From Angelakisella sp. (GTDB lineage: Bacteria; Bacillota; Clostridia; Oscillospirales; Ruminococcaceae): a DNA stretch of 41,320 bases. The notes beneath the pieces were generated by a model. That model did no database searches. It was not told where the DNA came from and worked only from the letters and a program-made list of their open reading frames with translations. Positions within the stretch are counted from its first letter, which is position 1; each line of letters begins with the position of its first letter. The DNA lies in the NCBI GenBank assembly GCA_020024555.1, contig JAHHTQ010000016.1, positions 1 through 41,320 of the forward strand, written 5' to 3'. The position numbers and the translations under genes were made by a program. Positions 14,817 through 23,036 of this stretch are shown in pieces.

Positions 14817-15848
14817 ATGAATAAGAATAAAAAACTGAATACCATAATATTATTGGCAGCGCTGGTTGTAGTCATAATAGGCGCAAAGCTGTTATATGAT
14901 AATTTACAGGGCAAAGTACAGGCAAATAATTTAGTTGCGCAAAATTCAAATTCTGAATCTTCTCAAAATGAAAATTCAGGCTCAACAGGAGATGAGGCAA
15001 GCAAAGAGGATTTGACAAAAGCGCCTGATATAACATTTGAGGACTATGACGGAAATACAATAAAGTTGAGTGAACTTATAAACAAACCGACTGTAATTAA
15101 TTTTTGGGCTAGTTGGTGTGGTCCTTGCACGTCTGAAATGCCACACTTTGAAGAAGTATATAAGGAATACAAAGACGAAATAAACTTTATAATGCTTAAT
15201 ATGACAGACGGGGCGCGTGAGACAAAGGAAAAAGCAAAGAAATTTATAGACGGCGGTAAATATACATTCCCTGTTTATTATGATACAAAACAAAACGGCG
15301 CTATGACCTATGGCATAGTGGCGCTTCCAACAACACTGTTTTTGGATAAAGACGGTTATATGGTAGCAGTGGGACAAAGCGCTTTGGATAAAGAGACCTT
15401 AATGAAAGGAATAGATATGATTTATAATAAAGAGCAAAATGAATTAGATGAGGGCGTCTCAGCCGAAAATACAGCCAATGTTGATGAAGGCGTTAAAAAT
15501 CCGAGTTGGTGCACAGTAGAACCCGAATATATAAGATTATCGGTTGACGAGGCAAAAAATATTTTCAGTGAAGTTGACGGTACGAAAGATTATTATATAC
15601 TCGATGTTCGCACACAAGATGAATATGACACGGAACATGCGGAGAATTCTATTCTTATTCCGGATTATGAGATAAGAGAGAAAGTAGAAAGCTCTATTCC
15701 GGACAAAAAATCTATTGTATTTGTATATTGCCGTGGCGGTAACCGTAGCAAGACAGCATCGCAAATTATGGTAGATATGGGATATAATCATGTATATGAT
15801 ATCGGAGGATTAAAAGAAGCCGGAGAAGTCTTTAAAATGGTACAATAA
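14817..15848 (+). CDS. membrane-anchored TlpA-like thioredoxin fused to a rhodanese domain
   Basis: The protein has 343 residues. Residues 8-24 are an N-terminal membrane anchor, followed by a Ser/Asn/Glu-rich linker to about 65. Residues 68-205 form a TlpA/ResA-type thioredoxin with WCGPC (C101, C104) and cis-Pro P171 in ALPTT. Residues 235-343 form a rhodanese domain with active-site loop CRGGNRS (C305). Both domains would face outside. The neighbour CcdA is the expected electron donor. The fusion suggests handling of persulfide or another oxidised sulphur species outside the membrane, but this is inference. GAGG lies 7 nt before the ATG. The pair ends at a strong terminator. Confidence 0.9.
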   Translation: MNKNKKLNTIILLAALVVVIIGAKLLYDNLQGKVQANNLVAQNSNSESSQNENSGSTGDEASKEDLTKAPDITFEDYDGNTIKLSELINKPTVINFWASWCGPCTSEMPHFEEVYKEYKDEINFIMLNMTDGARETKEKAKKFIDGGKYTFPVYYDTKQNGAMTYGIVALPTTLFLDKDGYMVAVGQSALDKETLMKGIDMIYNKEQNELDEGVSAENTANVDEGVKNPSWCTVEPEYIRLSVDEAKNIFSEVDGTKDYYILDVRTQDEYDTEHAENSILIPDYEIREKVESSIPDKKSIVFVYCRGGNRSKTASQIMVDMGYNHVYDIGGLKEAGEVFKMVQ

Positions 15849-15857
15849 TATATTTAT

Positions 15858-15901
15858 TTACCTCAAAACTACATTGATATGTATTTTTGGGGTAATTTTT
15901 T
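15858..15901 (+). terminator. intrinsic terminator of ccdA-thioredoxin unit
   Basis: TTACCTCAAAA (15858-15868) pairs with TTTTGGGGTAA (15885-15895), with one G-U pair, followed by TTTTTT. Confidence 0.85.
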
Positions 15902-15959
15902 CTTATGAAAAAATCATATACTGTAACATAAATAATTGTAAAGTATAGGAGAAATATTT

Positions 15960-16730
15960 ATGTCAGAATTACAGATTTTATCACGTCCAATGACTTTTCA
16001 TAAGACCGGAACCAGAAAAATTAAAAAATCAGATAAGAAAAACAACAGGCTTTTAAAAATAATTGCGGTGCAAACAATTTGTTGCGCTGTATTGTGTGGC
16101 TGCGCCTATACAATGAAAACCAATAATAACAATGAATATAATGCTTACAAAAAAATATATGTGGAGGCAATGAGCAGTAATATTGAAAAAGCCCCCGATA
16201 ATATTATTTTAAAGACAATAGAAAATGTAAAAGTTCATATTGACAAATTTATAGAATATATGGAACTAATGGATAATAAAGGCGGGGAAAATTCTTTTAT
16301 CCCCAAAAATGTGTATTATGGCAATGTTATTTTGTCGGCAAAGCCAATAAGCCCACTGGATAGCGGATATATAACTTCGGATTTCGGTGAGCGGAAACAC
16401 CCTATAAGCAATAAAAAAGATTTTCATACAGGGATAGATATTGCAAGTCCACAGGGAAGCAGTATATATACAGTTCTTCCGGGTATTGTGGAGGAAACGG
16501 GTAATGACAGAATATACGGTAACTATATAAAAATACGTCACAGTGAAAATATTGTTACAATATATAATCACTGTGACAAAATACTTGCCGAGACAGGCGC
16601 AAAACTAAGACAAGGCGAACGTATAGCCACAGTCGGAAGCACAGGAATATCAACCGGTTCCCATTTGCACCTTACAGTAATGATAAACAATAATTATATT
16701 AATCCTATCAGTATATATGAATATCTATGA
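15960..16730 (+). CDS. M23 (LytM) domain membrane protein, probable SpoIVFA-like
   Basis: The protein of 256 residues has a basic N terminus, one membrane segment (about 32-50), a linker and a C-terminal LytM/M23 domain (about 128-255). The zinc-ligand positions are all present: H156 and D160 in HTGID, H204 in NHCD, and H236/H238 in HLHL, so endopeptidase activity is possible. The gene overlaps the next by ATGA, and that gene encodes an M50 protease, which is the SpoIVFA-SpoIVFB arrangement controlling pro-sigma-K processing. AGGAG lies 8 nt upstream. CATATACT at 15915-15922 vaguely resembles a sigma-E -10. An alternative is a general M23 peptidase such as SpoIIQ-like. Confidence 0.8.
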   Translation: MSELQILSRPMTFHKTGTRKIKKSDKKNNRLLKIIAVQTICCAVLCGCAYTMKTNNNNEYNAYKKIYVEAMSSNIEKAPDNIILKTIENVKVHIDKFIEYMELMDNKGGENSFIPKNVYYGNVILSAKPISPLDSGYITSDFGERKHPISNKKDFHTGIDIASPQGSSIYTVLPGIVEETGNDRIYGNYIKIRHSENIVTIYNHCDKILAETGAKLRQGERIATVGSTGISTGSHLHLTVMINNNYINPISIYEYL

Positions 16731-17329
16731 AGATAAAGTTATTTGATATTGATGTTGAATTTAAGATAGGCTATTTTATATACATATATTTTTTTATATT
16801 AATGGATAAAAACGGATTTTCAGATTACTTTGTAATATCTGTAATTTTGCATGAGCTTGCGCATATTGTAACAATGCTTTACTATAAAATTAATATAGAA
16901 AAAATAGTCTTTTGTCTAAGTGGAATATATATAATATCGGATAAATTGGAAAATAAAAGTATAAAAAAACAATTTGCGGTAATGATATCAGGTAGCTTTT
17001 TCAATTTGTTTTTGGCGCTGTTCTTTTATATATTGGGACTGTTTGGAAATATTTATTTCATTTCTTTTTCCGCAACAAATTTAATAATAGGTGTATATAA
17101 TTTATTTTTAATAAGTGGACTTGACGGCGCGGATATATTAAAGCTGGTATTAAGATGTTTTTTTGACTGCGATACAGCGGATAGAATATATAAAACAGTT
17201 ATTGTCATATTTGAAATATCGGCTCTTATACTATTGGTATATTTGTCTTTTAAGAAAATAGTAAATTTTTTGTTTTTATTTATTTTTATATCTTTGTTAA
17301 CAGTAAATATATTGTCTGAATTAAAATAG
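16727..17329 (+). CDS. M50 site-2 metalloprotease, SpoIVFB-like
   Basis: The protein of 200 residues is mostly hydrophobic with about five or six membrane segments. The zinc motif HELAH is at 42-46 and the third ligand is provided by NLFLISGLDG (N125, D133), the equivalent of the usual NxxPxxxLDG. SpoIVFB cleaves pro-sigma-K in the mother cell membrane, inhibited by SpoIVFA until engulfment. The 4-nt overlap with the M23 gene implies translational coupling and a physical partnership. The protein is shorter than Bacillus SpoIVFB and lacks a long C-terminal CBS region. Assignment as SpoIVFB is by context plus motif; pro-sigma-K itself is not in the window. Confidence 0.82.
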   Translation: MKIKLFDIDVEFKIGYFIYIYFFILMDKNGFSDYFVISVILHELAHIVTMLYYKINIEKIVFCLSGIYIISDKLENKSIKKQFAVMISGSFFNLFLALFFYILGLFGNIYFISFSATNLIIGVYNLFLISGLDGADILKLVLRCFFDCDTADRIYKTVIVIFEISALILLVYLSFKKIVNFLFLFIFISLLTVNILSELK

Positions 17330-17372
17330 AAAGACTTATTTTAAAACTTTTTGATAAAAATTAATATAAGTA

Positions 17373-17401
17373 TTGACATTGTGTATAAAACGAGAGAAAA
17401 T
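17373..17401 (+). promoter_or_regulatory. possible sigma-A promoter of gltX
   Basis: A consensus -35 TTGACA (17373-17378) is followed by a 17-bp spacer and a weak -10 GAAAAT (17396-17401). The leader would be about 35 nt, too short for a T-box. Confidence 0.45.
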
Positions 17402-17441
17402 ATATAAGTATGAATATCTAAAAAATATGAGGAGAAAAAAT

Positions 17442-18905
17442 ATGGATTCTAAAAAAATAAGAACTAGATTTGCCCCAAGTCCAACGGGATATATGCACGT
17501 GGGCAATTTGCGCACGGCGCTATATGCGTATTTGACCGCAAAGCACGAAGACGGAACATTTATTTTGCGTATAGAGGATACTGACCAAGAAAGATATGTT
17601 GAGGGCGCAGTGGATATTATTTACAGCACGCTTAAAGAAACAGGCTTACTGTGGGACGAAGGTCCGGATATCGGTGGCCCTGTTGGTCCTTATGTACAAA
17701 GCGAACGTATGGGTATGTTTAAGGAATATGCAGTAAAACTTGTTGAAATGGGCAAGGCTTATTACTGTTTCTGTGATAAAGAACATCTTGAAGAAGTACG
17801 TAAAATACAAGAAGCCTCAGGTATGGCTGCGCACTATGACAGACATTGTCGCAACCTTTCAAAAGAGGAAGTTGAAGAAAAACTGGCAGCAGGCGTACCT
17901 TATGTAATTCGTCAAAAAATGCCGACAGAAGGAACAGTTACTTTTCACGATTTAGTTTTTGGTGATATTACTGTTGATTGCGCAACACTTGATGACCAAA
18001 TACTTATCAAAACAGACGGTATGCCGACATATAACTTTGCAAATGTTATAGATGACCATACAATGGGTATAACACACGTTATTCGTGGTAATGAGTATCT
18101 ATCAAGCACACCGAAATATAACCTATTGTATGAGGCTTTTGGCTGGGAAGTACCAACATACATTCACTGTTCGCCTGTTATGAAAGATGCTCAACACAAA
18201 TTGAGTAAACGTAACGGCGACGCATCTTACGAAGATTTAATCAAAAAAGGTTATTTAAAAGATGCTGTCCTAAACTATATAGCGCTGCTTGGTTGGAGTC
18301 CGAAAGGTGACAAAGAAATATTCAGTCTTGAAGAACTAAAACAAGAGTTTGATATTACAGGTATTTCAAAATCTCCTGCTATATTTGACCCGCTTAAACT
18401 AAGATATATAAACAGTGAATATATAAGGGCATTGTCACACGAAGAATTCCACGAGAAAGCTATGCCTTGGATTAGACAAACTGTAAAGAGCGAGACAGCC
18501 AATCTGTTTGAACTTACAAAAGTGCTTCAAAATCGTTGCGAAGTACTTAGCGATATTCCTGAGCAAGTTGACTTCATTGATGAAGTGCCGGAGTATTCGA
18601 CAGAAATGTATATTAATAAGAAAATGAAGACAACAGAGGAGACTTCTCTTGTTGCATTGAAAGAGGCGCTGCCTGTTTTGGAAAGTATAAGCGCAGATGA
18701 ATTTACAACAGAGAAAATTCATGAGAAACTGTTTGAACTTATTGCCAAACTTGAAGTTAAAAACGGTTATATGCTATATCCGCTACGTGTTGCGGTAAGC
18801 GGTAAACAGTTTACGCCGGGTGGCGGTATAGAACTATGCTCCATACTTGGTAAAGAAGTAGTTATCAAGAGAATAAAAGATGCTATTGCAAAACTAACCA
18901 AATAA
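17442..18905 (+). CDS. gltX: glutamate--tRNA ligase
   Basis: The product has 487 residues from ATG 17442, chosen because GAGGAG lies 8 nt upstream; the open frame extends further back without support. Class I signatures are clear: FAPSPTGYMHVGN (10-22) contains the HIGH-type motif and KLSKR (253-257) is the KMSKS-type motif. A CxC pair (109, 111) with a later HC forms the zinc-binding SC-fold insertion. The enzyme charges tRNA-Glu with glutamate. Whether it is discriminating or also charges tRNA-Gln depends on the presence of GatCAB elsewhere. It is a single-gene unit with a bidirectional terminator. Confidence 0.96.
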   Translation: MDSKKIRTRFAPSPTGYMHVGNLRTALYAYLTAKHEDGTFILRIEDTDQERYVEGAVDIIYSTLKETGLLWDEGPDIGGPVGPYVQSERMGMFKEYAVKLVEMGKAYYCFCDKEHLEEVRKIQEASGMAAHYDRHCRNLSKEEVEEKLAAGVPYVIRQKMPTEGTVTFHDLVFGDITVDCATLDDQILIKTDGMPTYNFANVIDDHTMGITHVIRGNEYLSSTPKYNLLYEAFGWEVPTYIHCSPVMKDAQHKLSKRNGDASYEDLIKKGYLKDAVLNYIALLGWSPKGDKEIFSLEELKQEFDITGISKSPAIFDPLKLRYINSEYIRALSHEEFHEKAMPWIRQTVKSETANLFELTKVLQNRCEVLSDIPEQVDFIDEVPEYSTEMYINKKMKTTEETSLVALKEALPVLESISADEFTTEKIHEKLFELIAKLEVKNGYMLYPLRVAVSGKQFTPGGGIELCSILGKEVVIKRIKDAIAKLTK

Positions 18906-18909
18906 TATA

Positions 18910-18958
18910 AAAAAGCACATAGATTTGTATTTATTGCAAGTCTATGTGCTTTTTTTTT
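18910..18958 (+). terminator. bidirectional intrinsic terminator between gltX and the YczE-like gene
   Basis: AGCACATAGA (18914-18923) pairs perfectly with TCTATGTGCT (18941-18950). Eight or more T residues follow on the plus strand, and TTTTTTAT follows on the minus strand. It serves both converging genes. Confidence 0.93.
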
Positions 18959-18963
18959 CTATA

Positions 18964-19581
18964 TTAATTTATTAATTTTTTGAATTTTTCTGAGAAAAAT
19001 TGTATTGAAAATCCTGCTGTTGCCGCTGTGATAATAGTTAAAATACCTATTTTTCCGCCCATTATCAAGCCGAATATAATAATAGATGTAAAGTCAAACA
19101 TAATTTTACATCTGCTGAAATTAATTTTAACTTTGTCAGCTATCATCATAACAACTGCGGTTGCAGGGTCAAGTCCTATATCAACGGCAATATACAGTCC
19201 TACACCGATATACAAAAGCAAACAGCCCAAAATAGCAGTAGCTATTTGTGTGTATATATTGAACGGTATATTTAACATTGAGTATATTTTTGTCATAAAT
19301 GTAATGACAAAACCGAGGACAAATGTATAGATAACAGTACCGATATTTATATGGTATTTTGCAAAAAGCAGTACAACAATAACCATAATTATATTAATAA
19401 CATTGGAAACAAATCCCAATTTATCCATATCAAGATTAAATAACACTCTAAATCCGTCATACATTACTGCAATAGCGTCATTCCCAAGGGCAGACAGTGA
19501 ATTTAGGGCAATTCCTGTTCCTACTAAAAATATTCCAAACAGGGCAAATATTATTTTTTTTACAGTAAATTTTTTTTTCAT
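18964..19581 (-). CDS. YczE/YyaS/YitT family membrane protein
   Basis: The product from ATG 19581 has 205 residues. AAGGA lies 7 nt before this ATG; an upstream in-frame ATG lacks a ribosome binding site. About five or six membrane segments are visible. The motif LGNDAIAVMYDG (residues 32-43) and LGLDPATAVVMMIAD-type sequence later (DIGLDPATAVVMM) are typical of this integral membrane family. No biochemical function is established; some Bacillus members (YczE) are needed for post-translational activation of surfactin synthetase, others are uncharacterised. The gene stands alone between two terminators. Confidence 0.8.
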   Translation of the reverse strand: MKKKFTVKKIIFALFGIFLVGTGIALNSLSALGNDAIAVMYDGFRVLFNLDMDKLGFVSNVINIIMVIVVLLFAKYHINIGTVIYTFVLGFVITFMTKIYSMLNIPFNIYTQIATAILGCLLLYIGVGLYIAVDIGLDPATAVVMMIADKVKINFSRCKIMFDFTSIIIFGLIMGGKIGILTIITAATAGFSIQFFSEKFKKLIN

Positions 19582-19629
19582 ATTTAAATCCTTTTTAATA
19601 AACAAACAAACATTAAACGAAAAAGGCAA

Positions 19630-19670
19630 TAAAAAGGCATCGGAACAGTAAATCCTGTCACCGATGCCTC
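19630..19670 (-). terminator. intrinsic terminator of the nucleoside operon
   Basis: AGGCATCGG with inner ACAG (19635-19648) pairs with CTGT and CCGATGCCT (19655-19669). The minus-strand continuation TTTTTATTG forms the T tract. It ends the deoD-to-bmp operon. Confidence 0.9.
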
Positions 19671-19696
19671 TTTATTGATTAGCTATAAAACTAAAA

Positions 19697-20827
19697 TTAA
19701 GCGATTGAAGTAACTTTTACGATTTCTGTTGGAACTTTTGTGCAATCGTTATCATATAGTTCATTGCTTGCTTTTACAGTACCGTCTACAAAACCTTTGT
19801 AGATAGTATCGTATTTCTCTTGGTTAAATGTTGTGAATTTTGATGTAGCCATTGGTAGTTCAATACCATCAACTTTTGCATCAAGAATTACAGATTTACC
19901 GCCTTGGAATGAACCTTTGTAGAATTCACCGATAGCATCGTAAACTGATTTGCTTAGGTTTTTCATAGCAGATGTCATAACAGTAGCTGATTCGCCTGAT
20001 TGGTCAACGTCAACACCGATAACTTTTTTACCTGCTGTTTCAGCAGCTTTCATTACTGAGTTACCAACTGCGCCACCGCAAGCGAAGATAACTTCTGTAC
20101 CATCTTTGTACCAGCTGGCAGCTTTTGATTGTGTTTCAGGAGTAGCGTCAAAGTTACCTGTGTATGTATACTTAACTTCTACTTCATCTTTTTTAAGACC
20201 TAGTTCTTTTGCTGCATAGTCAGCGCCTTGGATAAATCCGTGACCGAAACGAACAACAGCAGGAACAGCCATACCACCCATAAAGCCTAGTTTTTTGTGA
20301 CCGTCAATAACAGCAGCATAACCAGCTAGGAAACCGGCTTGTTCTTCTGCGTAGAAGATACTTAGTGTGTTGTCAGCAATAACAGGTGTAAAGTCGTCTG
20401 TTTTGTGTGGCGCGCCGTCAAGGATAATGAATTTTACATCTGGGTATTTTGTTTGAGCTTCATAAATTGGAACTTCAAACAAAAATCCCGGTGTAACGAT
20501 AAGTTTTGCTCCGCCTTTTACAGCCAGATCAATAGCTTGTAGGCAAGCTGTGTCAGATTTCTCTGTTGGTTTGTAGTATTTGTGAGTAATGTTATTTTCT
20601 TTAGCGTATTTTTCTAGACCTTCCCAAGAACCTTGGTTAAATGATTTATCATCAATTGTACCAACGTCTGTGATAAGCGCTAACTCAAAACCACCGTCTT
20701 TGTTTGTTGTAGATGTTGATGTTGAGCCGGAATTTTCAGGTGTTGTAGTTGTATCTGTGTTACCACCACAAGCAGCCATGCTTACTACCATTATTGCAGA
20801 TAGTAGGATCGCCATAAGTTTTTTCAT
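19697..20827 (-). CDS. BMP-family nucleoside-binding lipoprotein
   Basis: The protein of 376 residues has a lipoprotein signal peptide ending in the lipobox SMAAC (cysteine near residue 20), then a Ser/Thr-rich linker. The mature part is a PnrA/BmpA-like periplasmic-binding fold: LALITDVGTIDDKSFNQGSW at the start, FIILDGAPH in the middle and IGVDVDQSG later. It captures nucleosides for the ABC transporter encoded upstream in the operon. It is the last gene of the operon, 15 nt after deoC, with a strong AGGAGG site. Its placement away from the permease genes is unusual. Confidence 0.92.
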   Translation of the reverse strand: MKKLMAILLSAIMVVSMAACGGNTDTTTTPENSGSTSTSTTNKDGGFELALITDVGTIDDKSFNQGSWEGLEKYAKENNITHKYYKPTEKSDTACLQAIDLAVKGGAKLIVTPGFLFEVPIYEAQTKYPDVKFIILDGAPHKTDDFTPVIADNTLSIFYAEEQAGFLAGYAAVIDGHKKLGFMGGMAVPAVVRFGHGFIQGADYAAKELGLKKDEVEVKYTYTGNFDATPETQSKAASWYKDGTEVIFACGGAVGNSVMKAAETAGKKVIGVDVDQSGESATVMTSAMKNLSKSVYDAIGEFYKGSFQGGKSVILDAKVDGIELPMATSKFTTFNQEKYDTIYKGFVDGTVKASNELYDNDCTKVPTEIVKVTSIA

Positions 20828-20842
20828 TTTTAAGTTTCCTCC

Positions 20843-21511
20843 TTAGTACTCGTTTGTTTGTTTGCCTTTTATTAACTCAATTGCAGAGCTTGTACCAATT
20901 CTTTCACAGTTACCTTCTGTAATAAAGCGTTCCATATCCTCAACACTTTTTACTCCGCCTGCTGCTTTAATTTTTACATTCTCTCCAATATAGTTTTTGA
21001 AAAGTTTTACGTCTGCCATTGTTGCGCCATCTGTACCAAAGCCGGTAGATGTTTTGATATAGTCAGCCTTCGCGTTTGTAACAGCGTGGCACATTGCTAT
21101 TTTTTCTTCTTCTGTCAGATAGCAGGTTTCTATAATAACTTTTAGGATATTGTTTCCTGTCGCTTCTTTAAGCGCTTTGATTTCGTCTTCAACAGCTTTA
21201 TAGTCGCCGTTTTTAACATCACTGATATTTACAACCATATCAATTTCCTTAGCGCCGTCAGCGATAGCTTTCTTAACTTCGGCAACCTTTGCCTCTGTCA
21301 CACTGTATCCCAGTGGAAAACCTACAACTGTACATATATTTATTTTATCACCATAAGTATCGTGTACTCTTTTTACATAGCAAGGTGGAATACAAACACT
21401 TGCTGTATTGTATTCTATTGCTTCATCACAAAGTTTTTTGATATCTTCCCATACTGCAAATGCTTTTAGTTGTGTATGGTCAACGTGGCTCAGTATTTCT
21501 TTTTCAGTCAT
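20843..21511 (-). CDS. deoC: deoxyribose-phosphate aldolase
   Basis: The protein of 222 residues is a class I aldolase. The Schiff-base lysine is K153 in DYIKTSTGF, with D92 in EIDMVVN and K182 in IKAAGGV completing the catalytic set. It splits 2-deoxyribose-5-phosphate into acetaldehyde and glyceraldehyde-3-phosphate, the exit of deoxynucleoside catabolism into glycolysis. It sits between the phosphorylase and the BMP lipoprotein in the operon. Length and motifs are complete. Confidence 0.96.
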   Translation of the reverse strand: MTEKEILSHVDHTQLKAFAVWEDIKKLCDEAIEYNTASVCIPPCYVKRVHDTYGDKINICTVVGFPLGYSVTEAKVAEVKKAIADGAKEIDMVVNISDVKNGDYKAVEDEIKALKEATGNNILKVIIETCYLTEEEKIAMCHAVTNAKADYIKTSTGFGTDGATMADVKLFKNYIGENVKIKAAGGVKSVEDMERFITEGNCERIGTSSAIELIKGKQTNEY

Positions 21512-21567
21512 TATTATACTCCTTTTATTTCAAATATGCAAATTTTATTTTAAATTTTTAAAATTTA

Positions 21568-22890
21568 TTAAAATTTTTCCACACTGTCTTTGGTAACTCT
21601 TGCGAAAATCAAGGGTTGTTCTTCCGGTTTCTCATCGGAAATTGTCAAAGAATTCATATATTTTGCTTTTGCCGCTGCGAATAGTTCTTCTTTTGAAGCG
21701 TACATAGTAGCTATTGTGTCGCCTTCGTTTATGTAGTCGCCGACTTTTTTGTGTAGGATAATACCTGCTGAAAAATCTATTTCGCTGTCTTTTGTCTCTC
21801 TGCCTGCGCCAAGCATAGATGACGCTATGCCACACATCTCTGTATCCATAGCTTTGATGTAGCCTGTCTTTTCAGCTTTGATATCTAGGCTGTATGGCGC
21901 TTTTGCGAAGTTTTCCGTATCTTTGATAACGGAGCTGTCGCCGCCTTGCGCTTCAACCATTGCAATAAGTCTTTCAAGAGCTTTGCCGTTTGCAATAACT
22001 TCTTTTACCATTTCTTTGCATTTTTCGATATCGCCTTTGCCGGCAAGATATAGCATATTTGCGGCAAGATTTAGGCAAACTTCCGTTAAATCGGCAGGAC
22101 CTTCACCTCTAAGTGTTTTGACAGCTTCTATAACTTCCAGGCTGTTACCGATATTGTGTCCAAGCGGGATATCCATATCTGTGATAAGAGCGACTGTCTT
22201 TTTGCCTGCGTTTTCACCGATTGCAACCATTTTTTGCGCAAGTTTTGTCGCATCATCAAGAGTTTTCATAAACGCTCCGCTACCTGTCTTTATATCAAGC
22301 AAAATGCAGTCGTTTCCTGCGGCAAGTTTTTTGCTCATTATAGATACGGCAATAAGCGGAATACTGTCAACTGTTGCGGTAACATCTCGCAAAGCGTACA
22401 GTTTTTTGTCTGCCGGCGCAAGGTTACCTGATTGTCCGATTACGCTTAGACCTGTTGTATTTACTACTTTGAAGAATTCTTCCTGTGAAAGTGAAGTTTG
22501 CATATTTGGTATAGATTCCATTTTGTCAACCGTACCACCTGTATGACCCAATCCACGACCACTCATTTTTGCAACTTTCACACCGCAAGCGGCAACTATT
22601 GGGGCAATAATAAGAGTTGTCTTGTCACCAACGCCACCTGTTGAATGTTTGTCAACTTTTATACCCTCAATGCCTGATAAATCGACCATATCGCCACTGT
22701 GGGCAACTGCCATTGTCATTGTGAGTGTTTCGGCATCTGTCATTCCGTTAAAGTATATAGCCATTAGCATAGCTGACATTTGATAATCGGGAATACTGCC
22801 GTCAACATAGCCTTCAATCATAAATTTGATTTCAGCTTCACTAAGTTCTCCACCATTTCTTTTTTTGGAGATTAAATCGTACATTCTCAT
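21568..22890 (-). CDS. pdp: pyrimidine-nucleoside phosphorylase
   Basis: The protein of 440 residues matches the thymidine/pyrimidine-nucleoside phosphorylase family. An alpha-helical N-terminal domain leads to the phosphate site KHSTGGVGDK (81-90) and the family signature SGRGLGHTGGTVDKMES (110-126). It cleaves uridine, thymidine or deoxyuridine with phosphate to give (deoxy)ribose-1-phosphate. The length fits the Firmicutes Pdp type. It is separated from the upstream permease by 146 bp that contain two hairpins, and is followed by deoC after 56 bp. Confidence 0.94.
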   Translation of the reverse strand: MRMYDLISKKRNGGELSEAEIKFMIEGYVDGSIPDYQMSAMLMAIYFNGMTDAETLTMTMAVAHSGDMVDLSGIEGIKVDKHSTGGVGDKTTLIIAPIVAACGVKVAKMSGRGLGHTGGTVDKMESIPNMQTSLSQEEFFKVVNTTGLSVIGQSGNLAPADKKLYALRDVTATVDSIPLIAVSIMSKKLAAGNDCILLDIKTGSGAFMKTLDDATKLAQKMVAIGENAGKKTVALITDMDIPLGHNIGNSLEVIEAVKTLRGEGPADLTEVCLNLAANMLYLAGKGDIEKCKEMVKEVIANGKALERLIAMVEAQGGDSSVIKDTENFAKAPYSLDIKAEKTGYIKAMDTEMCGIASSMLGAGRETKDSEIDFSAGIILHKKVGDYINEGDTIATMYASKEELFAAAKAKYMNSLTISDEKPEEQPLIFARVTKDSVEKF

Positions 22891-22938
22891 AAATTTATGC
22901 CTCTTTTCTCCACTCTTATTTCTTATATGTTTGTTTCG

Positions 22939-23024
22939 CTTATACCATGGAGAGTGATAGAGACGGTATAAGGATAATATTTTTTTATCTGCATAAAATA
23001 TAATTGCTACACTTTATGCAGATA
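22939..23024 (-). promoter_or_regulatory. two hairpins in the permease-pdp gap
   Basis: TATCTGCATAAA (22986-22997) pairs with TTTATGCAGATA (23013-23024), and CTTATACC (22939-22946) pairs with GGTATAAG (22965-22972). Neither has a T tract on the minus strand. They sit in the largest gap inside the operon and may affect mRNA processing or stability. Confidence 0.5.
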
Positions 23025-23036
23025 TTAATTTTAATA

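Noticed and set aside
15902..15950. Sigma-E promoter for the SpoIVFA-like gene (CATATACT)
   Set aside because: The -10 is suggestive, but no -35 with proper spacing could be found.
17330..17441. T-box riboswitch upstream of gltX
   Set aside because: Only about 110 bp separate the genes, the predicted leader is about 35 nt, and no T-box sequence or terminator/antiterminator pair is visible.
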